19,211 nt of DNA from an uncultured bacterium (GCA_938008595.1 CALLKD010000046.1:1-19211), one strand, 5' to 3'; counted from the first letter of the stretch, positions 1-7,087 are shown. A program made the numbers and translations. Notes: generated from the letters alone by a model not told the origin.

Positions 1-791
1 GCAGACATTTCAGCGACATCTTTCCCAATTCTAATGCCGGATAATTCTGGAAAAAATTTTCCAAAATTTGTACCGCGAGAAAATTTCGGAAGCTGTAAAC
101 CACCCTTAACCTCACCGAAAATAACGGGGGTTTGCGTAAGTCCCAATTTCGACCCTTCACTTCGTACAACTTCCATCACTTTGCTTGCAATCACTTGGAT
201 ATCTGTTGGACTATCCAGACTTTGCAATACATCTAAAAGTGATTTTGTAAACAGTCCATGACCTGTAGTGGGAATTTCATACGAATACTCATTAAAATCT
301 GCTGCCGCAATAAAGACTTGTCCCTCACCTGCAAATAACTGTAGTGAAGCAGCATCAGTTCTAGGAATAGGAGCATTCTCAAAAACACGAGCTGTAATAC
401 CTCCACTGAAACAACAATCCAAAATACAAATAACCGAACGAGCTTTTGATTTCTTAAAAAGGTCACTTAACTCCTCCACAGATATTGTAGTGTCACCCCA
501 GGAGTCAGAAATAGTATTATGGGCAACAAGTCGATGATCGGGCGTACCGTGACCTGCAAAATAAAAGACTACCGAGTCATCCTTGGTTGCAGCAGCAAGT
601 GTTTCTTGAAGCGCCTGTTTTATCCCCTCTACTGTAGCTGCTTGATCCAAAATTAATTTACAGTCAGATCCAGGCAAGGAGTCAGAAAACAATGCCCAAA
701 GAGCAGTAGCATCTCGTCGTGCTCCCGGTAACTCAGTTGCGGCTGAGTCTATGTACTCTGCTACTCCAATGAATCTGCCAATAATTGCCAT
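1..791 (-). CDS. Caspase-like cysteine peptidase (C14/metacaspase fold), C-terminus beyond window edge
   Basis: The minus frame is open from an ATG at 791 to the window edge (263 codons, no stop), so only the N-terminal part is visible. The caspase signature is clear. A beta strand followed by FAGHG places the catalytic histidine at residue 81. A second strand followed by DCCFSGG (125-131) places the catalytic cysteine at 127. Between them, SDSWGDTTIS (95-104) fits the usual segment before the second strand, and TGHGLFTKSLL near 190 fits the late caspase-fold region. The fold ends near QTPVIFGEVKGG (about 225-236). About 27 further residues lead into an unseen C-terminal region. Family knowledge: prokaryotic caspase-like proteins are often N-terminal protease modules of larger proteins used in signalling, cell death or phage defence. 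The fused partner, substrate and role here are unknown. A likely leaderless start is supported by a -10 box at 798-803. Confidence 0.85.
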   Translation of the reverse strand, partial: MAIIGRFIGVAEYIDSAATELPGARRDATALWALFSDSLPGSDCKLILDQAATVEGIKQALQETLAAATKDDSVVFYFAGHGTPDHRLVAHNTISDSWGDTTISVEELSDLFKKSKARSVICILDCCFSGGITARVFENAPIPRTDAASLQLFAGEGQVFIAAADFNEYSYEIPTTGHGLFTKSLLDVLQSLDSPTDIQVIASKVMEVVRSEGSKLGLTQTPVIFGEVKGGLQLPKFSRGTNFGKFFPELSGIRIGKDVAEMS

Positions 792-797
792 TTAGCA

Positions 798-803
798 ATT
801 TTA
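798..803 (-). promoter_or_regulatory. Extended -10 box of the caspase-like gene
   Basis: On the minus strand TGTTAAAAT gives an extended -10 (TGn plus TAAAAT). Six bases separate it from the ATG, so transcription would start at or next to the start codon (leaderless). No Shine-Dalgarno is present. No good -35 is visible. Confidence 0.45.
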
Positions 804-858
804 ACATTTTATGTACCTTATAACCCGTCTAGGTCACCGGGTACCAAAAACTAAACTG

Positions 859-929
859 CTGCGGGACTAGGACTCGAACCTAGATATACGGTACCAGAAA
901 CCGCAGTCCTACCATTAGACGATCCCGCA
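859..929 (-). tRNA. tRNA-Gln(CTG)
   Basis: Read on the minus strand, a full cloverleaf folds. The acceptor stem is TGCGGGA/TCCCGCA. The D arm GTCT/GGAC is followed by the anticodon stem GCGGT/ACCGT around the loop TTCTGGT, giving anticodon CTG. The T arm is CTAGG TTCGAGT CCTAG. The discriminator is G, as usual for tRNA-Gln. CCA is not encoded (GCAG follows) and must be added after transcription. Confidence 0.93.
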
Positions 930-952
930 ATAACTACTCTCGTAGTGAGGCA

Positions 953-958
953 ATTGTA
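953..958 (-). promoter_or_regulatory. Possible -10 box for tRNA-Gln
   Basis: TACAAT on the minus strand lies 23 bases before the mature tRNA 5' end. A short hairpin, ACTAC-GAGA-GTAGT, lies between them. No convincing -35 is seen. Confidence 0.35.
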
Positions 959-983
959 CCAAATTAACTAGATTTTGCACTCC

Positions 984-1016
984 ATATATAAAACACCCTC
1001 CTTGTGGGAAGGTGTT
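984..1016 (-). terminator. Rho-independent terminator after the 330-residue secreted protein
   Basis: On the minus strand a hairpin with arms AACACC-TCC and GGA-GGTGTT (one internal mismatch) is followed by TTTTATATAT. A second small hairpin, TACCC-AACG-GGGTA (1024-1037), sits directly after the stop codon. The position between the gene end at 1041 and the tRNA fits a terminator; the T tract is imperfect. Confidence 0.55.
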
Positions 1017-1040
1017 GTATATATACCCCGTTGGGTACCC

Positions 1041-2033
1041 TTAGTTAGAAGAACCCTTGGATTCTACGGTAGAGGAGGCAGACTTACGTCCCTCATCATG
1101 ACCCTTGGTCTTCTCGTAGATGATACCAATGTCCTTACGTGCGGCCTTAAGTGCCTTCTGAGCCTTTTCTAGCTGTGCACGTGCCTCTTTAAGGGCTGCC
1201 TTATTTGATGCAGCAACAGTATCATCACCGTTATCTGCGGTTAACCCACTAACGCCATCAAGTGCAGCATGTGCAGCAGTCTTTGCAGTACCAATCTGAG
1301 CAGTGAAGTCAGTAAAGGCAGCTGACTCAGCAGTGGTGTCCTTTCCAGCAGCACTCATCTCAGAGATTCGTGTGCTTAGTTTGGCGCTTAGTGTTTCCAT
1401 CTGCGTAACGATGGTGAGGATTCTGTCTCCAGCAGCCTGTATGGCAGTCTGGGGGTGTACGAGTGCGTATACACGGTTAGCAGTACGTACTTCCTCTGCA
1501 GCAGCCTTTGCACCTGCCTTGTCAGTGGTGCTTGATACCCCTGACTTTATTTCAAGCAGATTGTTTGTTGTTCCTGTAAGAGAGAGGAGGATGGCACTCT
1601 TCTGCTCTGGGGTGAGGTGCTTTGCTTCGGTAATACGATCAGAGAGCTTCTTAAGGAGTTCAAGACGGTTATCAATCATCTTATCTACTACCTTCACTGG
1701 TACTACGTCATCGAATGCTTTTGTACGAGGCTCTGAAGAGGATGCTAGTCTGGCAGCATTTGCCTTACGCTCCGCTTCACGAGCATGCAAGAGATCAAGT
1801 GACACAGCCTCCATTCCCTTCTTAAGGTCTTCCTTCTTACCCTCATCCATGTTTAGGGTGCGGTACATCTGAATATCCTTTAGTTTCCCATCACCGCTAC
1901 GTGGCGGCATTGGTACGGTGGTGTCTCCTTCTGAAGGAGCGCTTCCCTCTACTACCTGTGCAGAGGCAAGTAGTGGCACCATGCCAGAAAGCACAATGGC
2001 AAACCCAGTTGCAAGTGTAAGTATTTTTTTCAT
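1041..2033 (-). CDS. Secreted alanine/lysine-rich helical protein, unknown function
   Basis: A 330-residue protein with a clear signal peptide: positive N-terminus MKK, a hydrophobic core to about residue 20, and a probable signal peptidase I site after ASA (about residue 25). The mature part is predicted mostly alpha-helical and charged, with long heptad-like runs at about 55-95, 105-150 and 270-310. No cysteines or catalytic motif are apparent. LTPEQKSAIL near 140 resembles helical periplasmic proteins that contain a xTPEQ element, but this is weak. The tail is serine-rich. It follows the 87-residue membrane-anchored gene by 23 bases and is probably co-transcribed with it, so an envelope role for the pair is plausible. 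No family is recognised with confidence. The gene ends at a hairpin terminator. Confidence 0.8.
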   Translation of the reverse strand: MKKILTLATGFAIVLSGMVPLLASAQVVEGSAPSEGDTTVPMPPRSGDGKLKDIQMYRTLNMDEGKKEDLKKGMEAVSLDLLHAREAERKANAARLASSSEPRTKAFDDVVPVKVVDKMIDNRLELLKKLSDRITEAKHLTPEQKSAILLSLTGTTNNLLEIKSGVSSTTDKAGAKAAAEEVRTANRVYALVHPQTAIQAAGDRILTIVTQMETLSAKLSTRISEMSAAGKDTTAESAAFTDFTAQIGTAKTAAHAALDGVSGLTADNGDDTVAASNKAALKEARAQLEKAQKALKAARKDIGIIYEKTKGHDEGRKSASSTVESKGSSN

Positions 2034-2056
2034 ATAACTGCTATTACAAATAATAT

Positions 2057-2320
2057 CTATTGCGCGCTTGCTGAAAGCCCACTATCTACGGCAGCGGTGT
2101 CGGCATCAATTGCCTTTAGCTGTACATCAATTGCAGCAGTATCCTGCTCTACTGCCGAGTCTGAGACATCAGTAGCGGGAGTTGGTGTAAGTGTTTTATC
2201 TGCCGCAACCTGCTCTTCTGGTGTGAGCGTAGGTGCGTATGATAAGCGGTATCCATAAATACCAAGTGCAAGCACCGCTAGTACAATAACTGCACCTAAT
2301 ATCCATTTCGTATTATTCAT
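2057..2320 (-). CDS. Small membrane-anchored protein, unknown function
   Basis: An 87-residue protein with one N-terminal transmembrane segment (about residues 6-24) after a short NNTK start. A polar, alanine-, aspartate- and threonine-rich segment is presumably outside the membrane. The tail contains repeats of the type AIDxxxxAIDADTAAVD, suggesting a short amphipathic helix. It lies 23 bases upstream of the secreted helical protein in the same direction, so the two probably form an operon. A LTPEE element follows the membrane segment, echoing the LTPEQ of the neighbour. No Shine-Dalgarno is visible. Function cannot be assigned. Confidence 0.7.
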   Translation of the reverse strand: MNNTKWILGAVIVLAVLALGIYGYRLSYAPTLTPEEQVAADKTLTPTPATDVSDSAVEQDTAAIDVQLKAIDADTAAVDSGLSASAQ

Positions 2321-2384
2321 GAGTATAATGATTTACTAATAAGTGGCCATCTAAGAAGACGTATTAAGTATACTCCTCTTACCG

Positions 2385-2398
2385 TACGCAACTGCGTA
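2385..2398 (-). other. Short perfect inverted repeat after pyrG
   Basis: TACGCA and TGCGTA are separated by two bases, 12 bases past the pyrG stop codon. It may end the pyrG transcript or protect its 3' end. No U tract follows on the minus strand, so a terminator call is weak. The 89-base gap also has to carry the promoter of the 87-residue gene; a TATACT at 2367-2372 is a candidate -10. Confidence 0.3.
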
Positions 2399-2409
2399 AT
2401 TCACAACGC

Positions 2410-4056
2410 CTATCCCTTCACCCGATCACGTGCAGCAGCGAGAAAGGCAGTAAATAGGGGGTGTGGACGTAGTGGACGTGCGATGAGCTCAGGATGGAAC
2501 TGTGTCCCAAGGTGAAACGTGTTTTTCTCCTTAGGAAGCTCTGCAATTTCCATAAGCACACCATCAGGTGAGGTGCCTGAGAATACAAGCCCTGCGTCGG
2601 TAAGGCGCTCCACGTAGGCAGGGTTAATTTCATAGCGGTGACGGTGGCGCTCTTCAACTTCATCTGCCTTATACGCATCACGTGCAATACTGCCCTCTGT
2701 AAGCTTTGCTACATAGGTACCAAGGCGCATCGTGCCTCCATAGTTACCTTCTGCAATATGTTTCTTCTGTGCGTCCATGATGGCCACAATGGGGTTCTTG
2801 GTGTCTGGCTGTATTTCAACGGTGTGTGCGTCAGTAAGTCCAAGTACGTTACGTGCATATTCAACTACCAAGAGCTGCATACCGTAGCAAAGACCAAAGT
2901 ATGGAATGTTATTCTCACGCGCATACTTAATTGCCATGAGCTTTCCTTCAATACCGCTCTCGCCAAACCCTCCTGGTACCAAGATGCCGTCATACTTGGC
3001 AAGCATGTCTATCGCCACCCCCTTCTCAAAGTCCTTTGCATTTACCCATTCAATCTTTGCAGTTACACCAAGCTCTGCACTTGAGAACTTAAGGGCTTCA
3101 ATAACAGAGAGATAGGCATCAGAGAGTACAAAGTCTCCGGTATCAAAGTACTTACCAACAATACCAATGGTAACTTCTGGCCCTTGTACTTTTGTTCGTG
3201 TAATAAAGTCCTCCCACTCAGAGAAACCATTGTGCGTGTCCTTTGGAAGCTGCAGTGCATCAAGCAGTAAGTCCCCAAGCTGATCTTTTTCAAAGTTAAG
3301 GGGTACGTCGTAGATAGAGCTTACGTCAGGTGCTGAGATAATACGTTCAGGAAGAACGTTACACCAGATAGCAAGCTTCTCCTTACGTTTCTCATCCATA
3401 GCACCCTTTGAACGGGCAATGATGAAGTCAGGCTGTACGCCGTATGAGTTTAGTTCACGTACGGCTGTTTGTGTTGGCTTGGTCTTCATCTCTCCGAGCG
3501 TTCCCGGTACAGGGAGATATGTAACCATTACAAAGACAACATCAGCAGGATGCTTCAGGCGCAGTACACGAGCGGCTTCAATAAATAGCGCATTCTGGAA
3601 GTCCCCTACCGTTCCCCCAATTTCAATAACCGATACCTTGCTTCCATTATGACTTGCTGCGTTTTCAATACGGGTAAGAATCTCATCACGCACATGGGGA
3701 ATAGCTTCAATACAGCGTCCTCCGTACTCAAGTGCACGCTCACGGTTAATTACGGTCTGATAGACCATACCACTAGTCATGTAGTCTTCAGGACCAAGAT
3801 CACGGTTTAGAAACCGTTCATAGTTCCCCATATCCTGATCAGTCTCAAGTCCACTCTTAAGCACAAACACCTCACCGTGTTCCGTTGGATTCATCGTTCC
3901 TGCATCAACATTCAAATACGGATCAATCTTTACGAGATTCACCGGGTATCCACGCTCTTGAAGGAGAAGTCCCATTGATGACGCTGCCACTCCCTTGCCA
4001 ACCCCTGACATTACCCCACCTAGTACGAAAATATATTTATGTCCTTCAAGTGCCAT
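2410..4056 (-). CDS. pyrG: CTP synthase (glutamine-hydrolysing)
   Basis: Makes CTP from UTP, ATP and glutamine, the last step of pyrimidine nucleotide synthesis, in the cytoplasm. At 548 residues it is full length (about 545 is usual). The N-terminal synthetase domain (1-270) carries the P-loop variant GGVMSGVGKG (13-22, usually GGVVSSLGKG), KIDPYLNVDAGTM (43-55), EHGEVFVL and IGGTVGD (146-152). The C-terminal class I glutamine amidotransferase domain (about 295-545) has the oxyanion segment PGGFG (361-365), nucleophile C390 in GLCYGMQ (usually GICLGMQ), and the H521/E523 pair in FHPEL. All catalytic residues are present. It follows ftsX by 28 bases and may be the last gene of an ftsEX-pyrG transcript. 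No Shine-Dalgarno precedes the ATG; this start aligns with the family N-terminus. Confidence 0.98.
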   Translation of the reverse strand: MALEGHKYIFVLGGVMSGVGKGVAASSMGLLLQERGYPVNLVKIDPYLNVDAGTMNPTEHGEVFVLKSGLETDQDMGNYERFLNRDLGPEDYMTSGMVYQTVINRERALEYGGRCIEAIPHVRDEILTRIENAASHNGSKVSVIEIGGTVGDFQNALFIEAARVLRLKHPADVVFVMVTYLPVPGTLGEMKTKPTQTAVRELNSYGVQPDFIIARSKGAMDEKRKEKLAIWCNVLPERIISAPDVSSIYDVPLNFEKDQLGDLLLDALQLPKDTHNGFSEWEDFITRTKVQGPEVTIGIVGKYFDTGDFVLSDAYLSVIEALKFSSAELGVTAKIEWVNAKDFEKGVAIDMLAKYDGILVPGGFGESGIEGKLMAIKYARENNIPYFGLCYGMQLLVVEYARNVLGLTDAHTVEIQPDTKNPIVAIMDAQKKHIAEGNYGGTMRLGTYVAKLTEGSIARDAYKADEVEERHRHRYEINPAYVERLTDAGLVFSGTSPDGVLMEIAELPKEKNTFHLGTQFHPELIARPLRPHPLFTAFLAAARDRVKG

Positions 4057-4084
4057 ACCAATCTAGTTACAAGCAAACCGCATA

Positions 4085-5008
4085 TTAAATTCGGAGATAC
4101 CGACGCACCGCTACAAAGGAAGCAAACCCGCCAAGTACTATTCCCACACTCATGAGTGTAAGGAAGAGATACGCAAAGTGAGAGGTGTAGTACGTAAGGA
4201 CATTAAAGCCACCAAACCATGACGAGAGTGAGGTGCCTGCATATACGGCAACAGGATAGAAGAGCGCAAGCACAATTAGTGCTGCAAGTATGCCTGCGAG
4301 CATACCAGCCACAATGAAGGGCCCACGGATATACATATTAGACGCTCCCACCAAGCGCATAACCGCAATCTCATCACGAGAGCTAAAGATCGCCAGACGC
4401 ACAGTAGCAAAGGCAATAATGATGCTTGCAAGTGCAAAGAATATTGCGAGTGCTAGCCCTGCACGCTCGGTAACACCAATTGCATTGGTAAGGCGTTCAA
4501 TAACTGACTTATTCTGGTAGTAGTTAATACGATCAATGGTGCTCGCTCCCCCTACCACGTTGTTTCCATTAGAAAGATAGTTCACAATCGCCGCGTACTC
4601 TGAAGGATCCTTTGCCTTAACGGCAATAGATGCACCAAGTGGATTCTCTCCAAGCTGATCGAGTGCCTGTAGGGTTAGGGTGTCGTCCACATGCTTCTGG
4701 CGGAACTGCGCAAGTGCCTCTTCACGAGAGGTGTAGGTTACGAGCGCAACTTCGGGAAGGAGCTCTAGCTTAGACTTTGTACTTATAATATCTGACTCAA
4801 CAGCATCAGTGGTGAAATATACATTTACGTCTACTTTGTCCTGTACCTCAGCTAGCGTGTAGCTAAGAAGTGCTGAGAGGAAGATAAGCATTCCTACAAT
4901 AGCGAGGGTAACCGTCATGATAAGAACGGTAGCAATAGAAACAAGTCCACTTCGACTAAAGTTCTTTGCACCTGCTATAAGAATTCGTTTAAGTGACGTA
5001 GTGAGCAT
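4085..5008 (-). CDS. ftsX: Cell division protein FtsX
   Basis: Membrane subunit of the FtsEX complex, which links septal ring assembly and activation of peptidoglycan hydrolases to ATP hydrolysis by FtsE. The 307 residues show the expected topology: a cytoplasmic N-terminus, TM1 at about 22-50, a large extracellular domain at about 55-170 (starting VDVNVYFTTDAVESD), then three TM segments at about 183-210, 230-255 and 275-298. ISSRDEIAVMRLVGASNMYIRGPF (split as ISSRDEIAVM and RLVGASNMYIRGPF), at about 207-230, is the cytoplasmic coupling loop typical of FtsX. It starts five bases after the ftsE stop, so the two are translationally coupled. The hydrolase partner is not in this window. Confidence 0.95.
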   Translation of the reverse strand: MLTTSLKRILIAGAKNFSRSGLVSIATVLIMTVTLAIVGMLIFLSALLSYTLAEVQDKVDVNVYFTTDAVESDIISTKSKLELLPEVALVTYTSREEALAQFRQKHVDDTLTLQALDQLGENPLGASIAVKAKDPSEYAAIVNYLSNGNNVVGGASTIDRINYYQNKSVIERLTNAIGVTERAGLALAIFFALASIIIAFATVRLAIFSSRDEIAVMRLVGASNMYIRGPFIVAGMLAGILAALIVLALFYPVAVYAGTSLSSWFGGFNVLTYYTSHFAYLFLTLMSVGIVLGGFASFVAVRRYLRI

Positions 5009-5013
5009 ATGAG

Positions 5014-5694
5014 TTATAGAATATATTGTCCGTGCGCATCATCTCGCACAATACGCCCCTTTTCCATTGTAATAACACGCTTCCCCATCGCATCCACCAC
5101 TCCTTTGTTGTGGGTAGTGATTACAACCGTAGTGCCGAGCTCATTAATCTTCTTTAGTATCTCTACAATCTCGTAGGTATTTACAGGATCAAGGTTACCA
5201 GTAGGCTCATCAGCAATAATAATGTCAGGCTGGTTTACAATTGCACGACCAATAGCAACTCGTTGCTGCTCTCCTCCTGAAAGCTGGTGTGGGAAGTGTC
5301 CTCCTTTTGTACCAAGGTCTACAAGGTTAAGAATGTAGGGTACGTCTGAAGCAATCTCATCGTCATCACGGCCTGCTGCTTCCATAGCAAAGGCAATGTT
5401 TTCATATGCCGTCTTATTTGGAATAAGGCGGAAGTCCTGGAATACCATCCCGATCTTACGACGATAGTGGTGTAGTGAAGACTTTGGGAGTGCGTGGATA
5501 TCAGTTGATTCAAAGTACACCGTACCTTCTGTTGGCTTCTCCTCAGCAAGGAGCATCTTTAGAAGTGTTGTCTTTCCTGCGCCAGAGTGTCCGACAATGG
5601 AAACAAATTCTTTAGGAGCAATGGAGAGCGTAACATCCTCGAGCGCAGATGTGCCATCTCGGTACAATTTCGTAACCTTATCGAAATAGATCAT
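5014..5694 (-). CDS. ftsE: Cell division ATP-binding protein FtsE
   Basis: ATPase of the FtsEX divisome complex, on the cytoplasmic face of the membrane. The 226 residues match the family length. Walker A is GHSGAGKTT (35-43), the Q-loop is in VFQDFRL (Q86), the signature is LSGGEQQR (138-145), Walker B is IIIADEP (158-164), and the H-loop is in VITTHNKG near 195. The Q-loop continuation [15 protein letters not shown] is characteristic of FtsE and separates it from MacB- or LolD-type ATPases. It is directly upstream of ftsX and 92 bases downstream of prfB. A -10 box TATACT (5704-5709) lies nine bases before the ATG, so it probably has its own promoter and a nearly leaderless mRNA. Confidence 0.97.
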   Translation of the reverse strand: MIYFDKVTKLYRDGTSALEDVTLSIAPKEFVSIVGHSGAGKTTLLKMLLAEEKPTEGTVYFESTDIHALPKSSLHHYRRKIGMVFQDFRLIPNKTAYENIAFAMEAAGRDDDEIASDVPYILNLVDLGTKGGHFPHQLSGGEQQRVAIGRAIVNQPDIIIADEPTGNLDPVNTYEIVEILKKINELGTTVVITTHNKGVVDAMGKRVITMEKGRIVRDDAHGQYIL

Positions 5695-5703
5695 AACTAG
5701 GAC

Positions 5704-5709
5704 AGTATA
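5704..5709 (-). promoter_or_regulatory. -10 box upstream of ftsE
   Basis: TATACT on the minus strand, nine bases before the ftsE ATG, in the 92-base gap after prfB. Transcription would start about two bases before the ATG. No Shine-Dalgarno and no clear -35 are seen. Confidence 0.45.
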
Positions 5710-5786
5710 CCGTGAGCCCTCTATGCCCGTCTATCAAGGAACCCCGTGTGAGGTATATATTTCTGCCGTAAGGTGTGGATAAGGTG

Positions 5787-6653
5787 CTATGCGGTAGCGG
5801 CAGCTGTAAAGCCATCAAGGTCTCCTTCAAGCACCCCTTCAGGATCATGTGACTCATGCCCTGTTTCGTGGTCTTTAACCAGCTTATACGGATGCAGCAC
5901 ATAGGAACGGCGCTGGCTTCCCCACTCATTGGCTGTAGTGCTCGCAACTTTAAGCCCCTTCGCCTCTGCTTCCTGCTTCTGTAACGCTAGGGTGTAGAGC
6001 TTAGAGCGTACTAGCGCAAGTGCTTTTTCCTTATTAGCAAGCTGCGAGCGCTCACTTGAAACATGTGCAGTGACACCGGTTGGCGTATGCACGACACGCA
6101 CTGCTGTCTCCCGCTTGTTTACGTTCTGACCCCCAGCACCTCCTGCACGGGCAAATTGTATATCAAGCTCCTCAGGGACAAGCGTAACAGTATCAATATC
6201 TTTCCCTACAGGAAGCACCTCCACCATGGCAAATGATGTTTGTCGTTTACTGTTTGCGTTAAAGGGAGAGATGCGTACTAGTCGGTGCACTCCAGCTTCA
6301 CCCTTCAGTGTGCCGTATACATTTGTACCAGTGATCTCCAAAAGTACGCTACGGTATCCTCCATGGTTATTCTCATTAGCATCAAGCTCTCGTACACGCC
6401 ATCCTTTCTGCAGCGCATACCCTTCATACATACGACGAAGCATGCGGGTGAAATCTTCCGCATCATCTCCTCCTGCGCCAGTGAGTATTGCAAGTGTTGC
6501 TGACCCAGCGCTAAGAGTATCTCCATCACCACCCTCCTTTAGGTGTTGGTACTCTCGCACAATCTGCTGTGCCGTATCCTTATCACTCCAGAATTCGGGA
6601 GAGGCCATGAGGGCTTCGATCTCAAGGAGTCGCTCTTCGTTCTTTTCATGCAT
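5787..6653 (-). CDS. prfB: Peptide chain release factor 2, compact form
   Basis: Ends translation at UGA and UAA by triggering peptidyl-tRNA hydrolysis. The tripeptide SPF (129-131, in VHRLVRISPF) marks RF2, and GGQ is at 174-176 in GGAGGQNVNK. The C-terminus SQRRSYVLHPYK...VLEGDLDGF is also of RF2 type. The chosen ATG gives 288 residues, against about 365 in E. coli. It starts at the family helix RLLEIEALMASPEFW, preserves IVREYQHLK, then jumps within about 12 residues to the domain 2 start (ILTGAGGDDAEDF). Most of the helical domain 1 is therefore missing. The frame stays open upstream but runs through tRNA genes, so a longer start is rejected. No programmed +1 frameshift site is present. 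A TATAGT box six bases before the ATG suggests a leaderless mRNA. Neighbours ftsE-ftsX match a common bacterial gene order. Confidence 0.94.
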   Translation of the reverse strand: MHEKNEERLLEIEALMASPEFWSDKDTAQQIVREYQHLKEGGDGDTLSAGSATLAILTGAGGDDAEDFTRMLRRMYEGYALQKGWRVRELDANENNHGGYRSVLLEITGTNVYGTLKGEAGVHRLVRISPFNANSKRQTSFAMVEVLPVGKDIDTVTLVPEELDIQFARAGGAGGQNVNKRETAVRVVHTPTGVTAHVSSERSQLANKEKALALVRSKLYTLALQKQEAEAKGLKVASTTANEWGSQRRSYVLHPYKLVKDHETGHESHDPEGVLEGDLDGFTAAATA

Positions 6654-6659
6654 GTGGGT

Positions 6660-6665
6660 ACTATA
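6660..6665 (-). promoter_or_regulatory. Extended -10 box of prfB
   Basis: TGGTATAGT on the minus strand is an extended -10. It lies between the upstream terminator and the ATG, with six bases before the start codon, so the A of the ATG is the expected transcription start. This supports the 6653 start. Confidence 0.55.
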
Positions 6666-6667
6666 CC

Positions 6668-6701
6668 AAAAAATGCCCAGCATAGGCGCTAGGCATTTTT
6701 T
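6668..6701 (-). terminator. Bidirectional-looking terminator after tRNA-Thr(CGT)
   Basis: AAAAAATGCC and GGCATTTTTT form a 10-bp stem, continued across a C/A mismatch by AGC/GCT around the loop ATAGGC. The T run follows the stem on either strand. It sits six bases after the tRNA gene and directly before the prfB promoter, separating the tRNA transcript from prfB. Confidence 0.85.
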
Positions 6702-6706
6702 ACGGG

Positions 6707-6779
6707 AGCCATCTCGGAGAATCGAACTCCGGACCTTTTCGTTACGAGTGAAATGCTCTGCCAACTGAGCTAAGATGGC
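6707..6779 (-). tRNA. tRNA-Thr(CGT)
   Basis: Minus strand cloverleaf: acceptor GCCATCT/AGATGGC, D arm GCTC-AGTTGGCA-GAGC, anticodon loop CTCGTAA (anticodon CGT, decodes ACG), T arm CGGAG TTCGATT CTCCG, discriminator T. The anticodon stem TTTCA/CGAAA has an A31-C39 mismatch next to the loop. CCA is not encoded (CCCGT follows). It lies 21 bases downstream of the intron-containing tRNA-Thr(GGT), probably in the same transcript. Confidence 0.92.
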
Positions 6780-6800
6780 GTAACAGTGATGAGTATTCTG

Positions 6801-7057
6801 AGCCGATGGGCAGAATTGAACTGCCGACCTACTCCTTCGCGTACACACTCGTTTCGTGTAAGTTATCGAGTGGCTAGACTGTATCTTCATCCACGAGGGA
6901 TGCCCTTGTCAGTCGTTCGAGCGTAGAGACTTCTACGCTACGGTCTTGTCTGCTGCCAGATATTAACCGTTATTCGGGATTCATGCACACATTGCTATAT
7001 GCATGGGCAGGGCCTGCGGCCCACCATGGAGTTGCTCTACCCCTGAGCTACATCGGC
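6801..7057 (-). tRNA. tRNA-Thr(GGT) interrupted by a group I intron
   Basis: The 5' exon (7057-7023) has acceptor GCCGATG, D arm GCTC-AGGGGTA-GAGC, anticodon stem ACTCC and loop bases ATGGT. The 3' exon (6837-6801) gives AA, stem GGAGT, variable AGGTC, T arm GGCAG TTCAATT CTGCC, acceptor CATCGGC and discriminator T. Joining them gives a perfect 72-nt cloverleaf with loop ATGGTAA, anticodon GGT (decodes ACC, and ACU by wobble). It closely resembles bacterial tRNA-Thr(GGT). The 185-nt insert falls between positions 36 and 37, directly 3' of the anticodon. CCA is not encoded. Splicing must precede function because the insert opens the anticodon loop. Confidence 0.95.
6838..7022 (-). ncRNA. Group I self-splicing intron, 185 nt, no ORF
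   Basis: Helices appear in group I order on the minus strand. P1: exon CATGG with intron CCATG, the exon-final U facing UGC, extended by GGGCC-GCA-GGCCC. P2: GCATATA-GCAA-TGTGTGC (7002-6985, GNRA loop). P4: ACGGT (6970-6966) with ACCGT (6944-6940). P5: TCTG/CAGA. P6: AGCGTAG/CTACGCT (6939-6920). P7: GACTG (6914-6910) with CAGTC (6881-6877). P3: CCC (6978-6976) with GGG (6905-6903). P8: CATCC-CTCGT-GGATG (6902-6888). P9: CACTCG/CGAGTG (6872-6846). The 5' exon ends in U and the intron ends in G, as group I splicing requires. CCU in the guide region can pair with exon AGG (P10). Subgroup is not assigned. There is no homing endonuclease. Confidence 0.93.
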
Positions 7058-7065
7058 AAGGTATG

Positions 7066-7079
7066 CCCCGCGAGCGGGG
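7066..7079. other. GC-rich hairpin before tRNA-Thr(GGT)
   Basis: CCCCG-CGAG-CGGGG lies between the methyltransferase stop and the tRNA 5' end. No T tract follows on either strand, so it is more likely a 5' leader structure of the tRNA precursor than a terminator. Confidence 0.4.
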
Positions 7080-7087
7080 ACCTTTGT

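Noticed and set aside
2410..4056. Altered P-loop and amidotransferase motifs in CTP synthase (GGVMSGVGKG, GLCYGMQ) as a sign of a novel enzyme
   Set aside because: All catalytic residues and the full length are kept; these are conservative changes within the family.
5787..6653. PrfH-type release factor homologue instead of RF2
   Set aside because: The SPF motif, RF2-like C-terminus and the prfB-ftsE-ftsX neighbourhood all indicate RF2; no rtcB gene is adjacent.
6654..6890. In-frame upstream extension of prfB that would restore a length near 365 residues
   Set aside because: The extension is translated from the terminator, tRNA-Thr(CGT) and the tRNA-Thr 3' exon with part of its intron, and has no release factor similarity. 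The length match is a coincidence.
6838..7022. Archaeal-type bulge-helix-bulge tRNA intron
   Set aside because: The insertion is between 36 and 37, not the usual 37/38, no bulge-helix-bulge forms at the junctions, and a full group I core is present.
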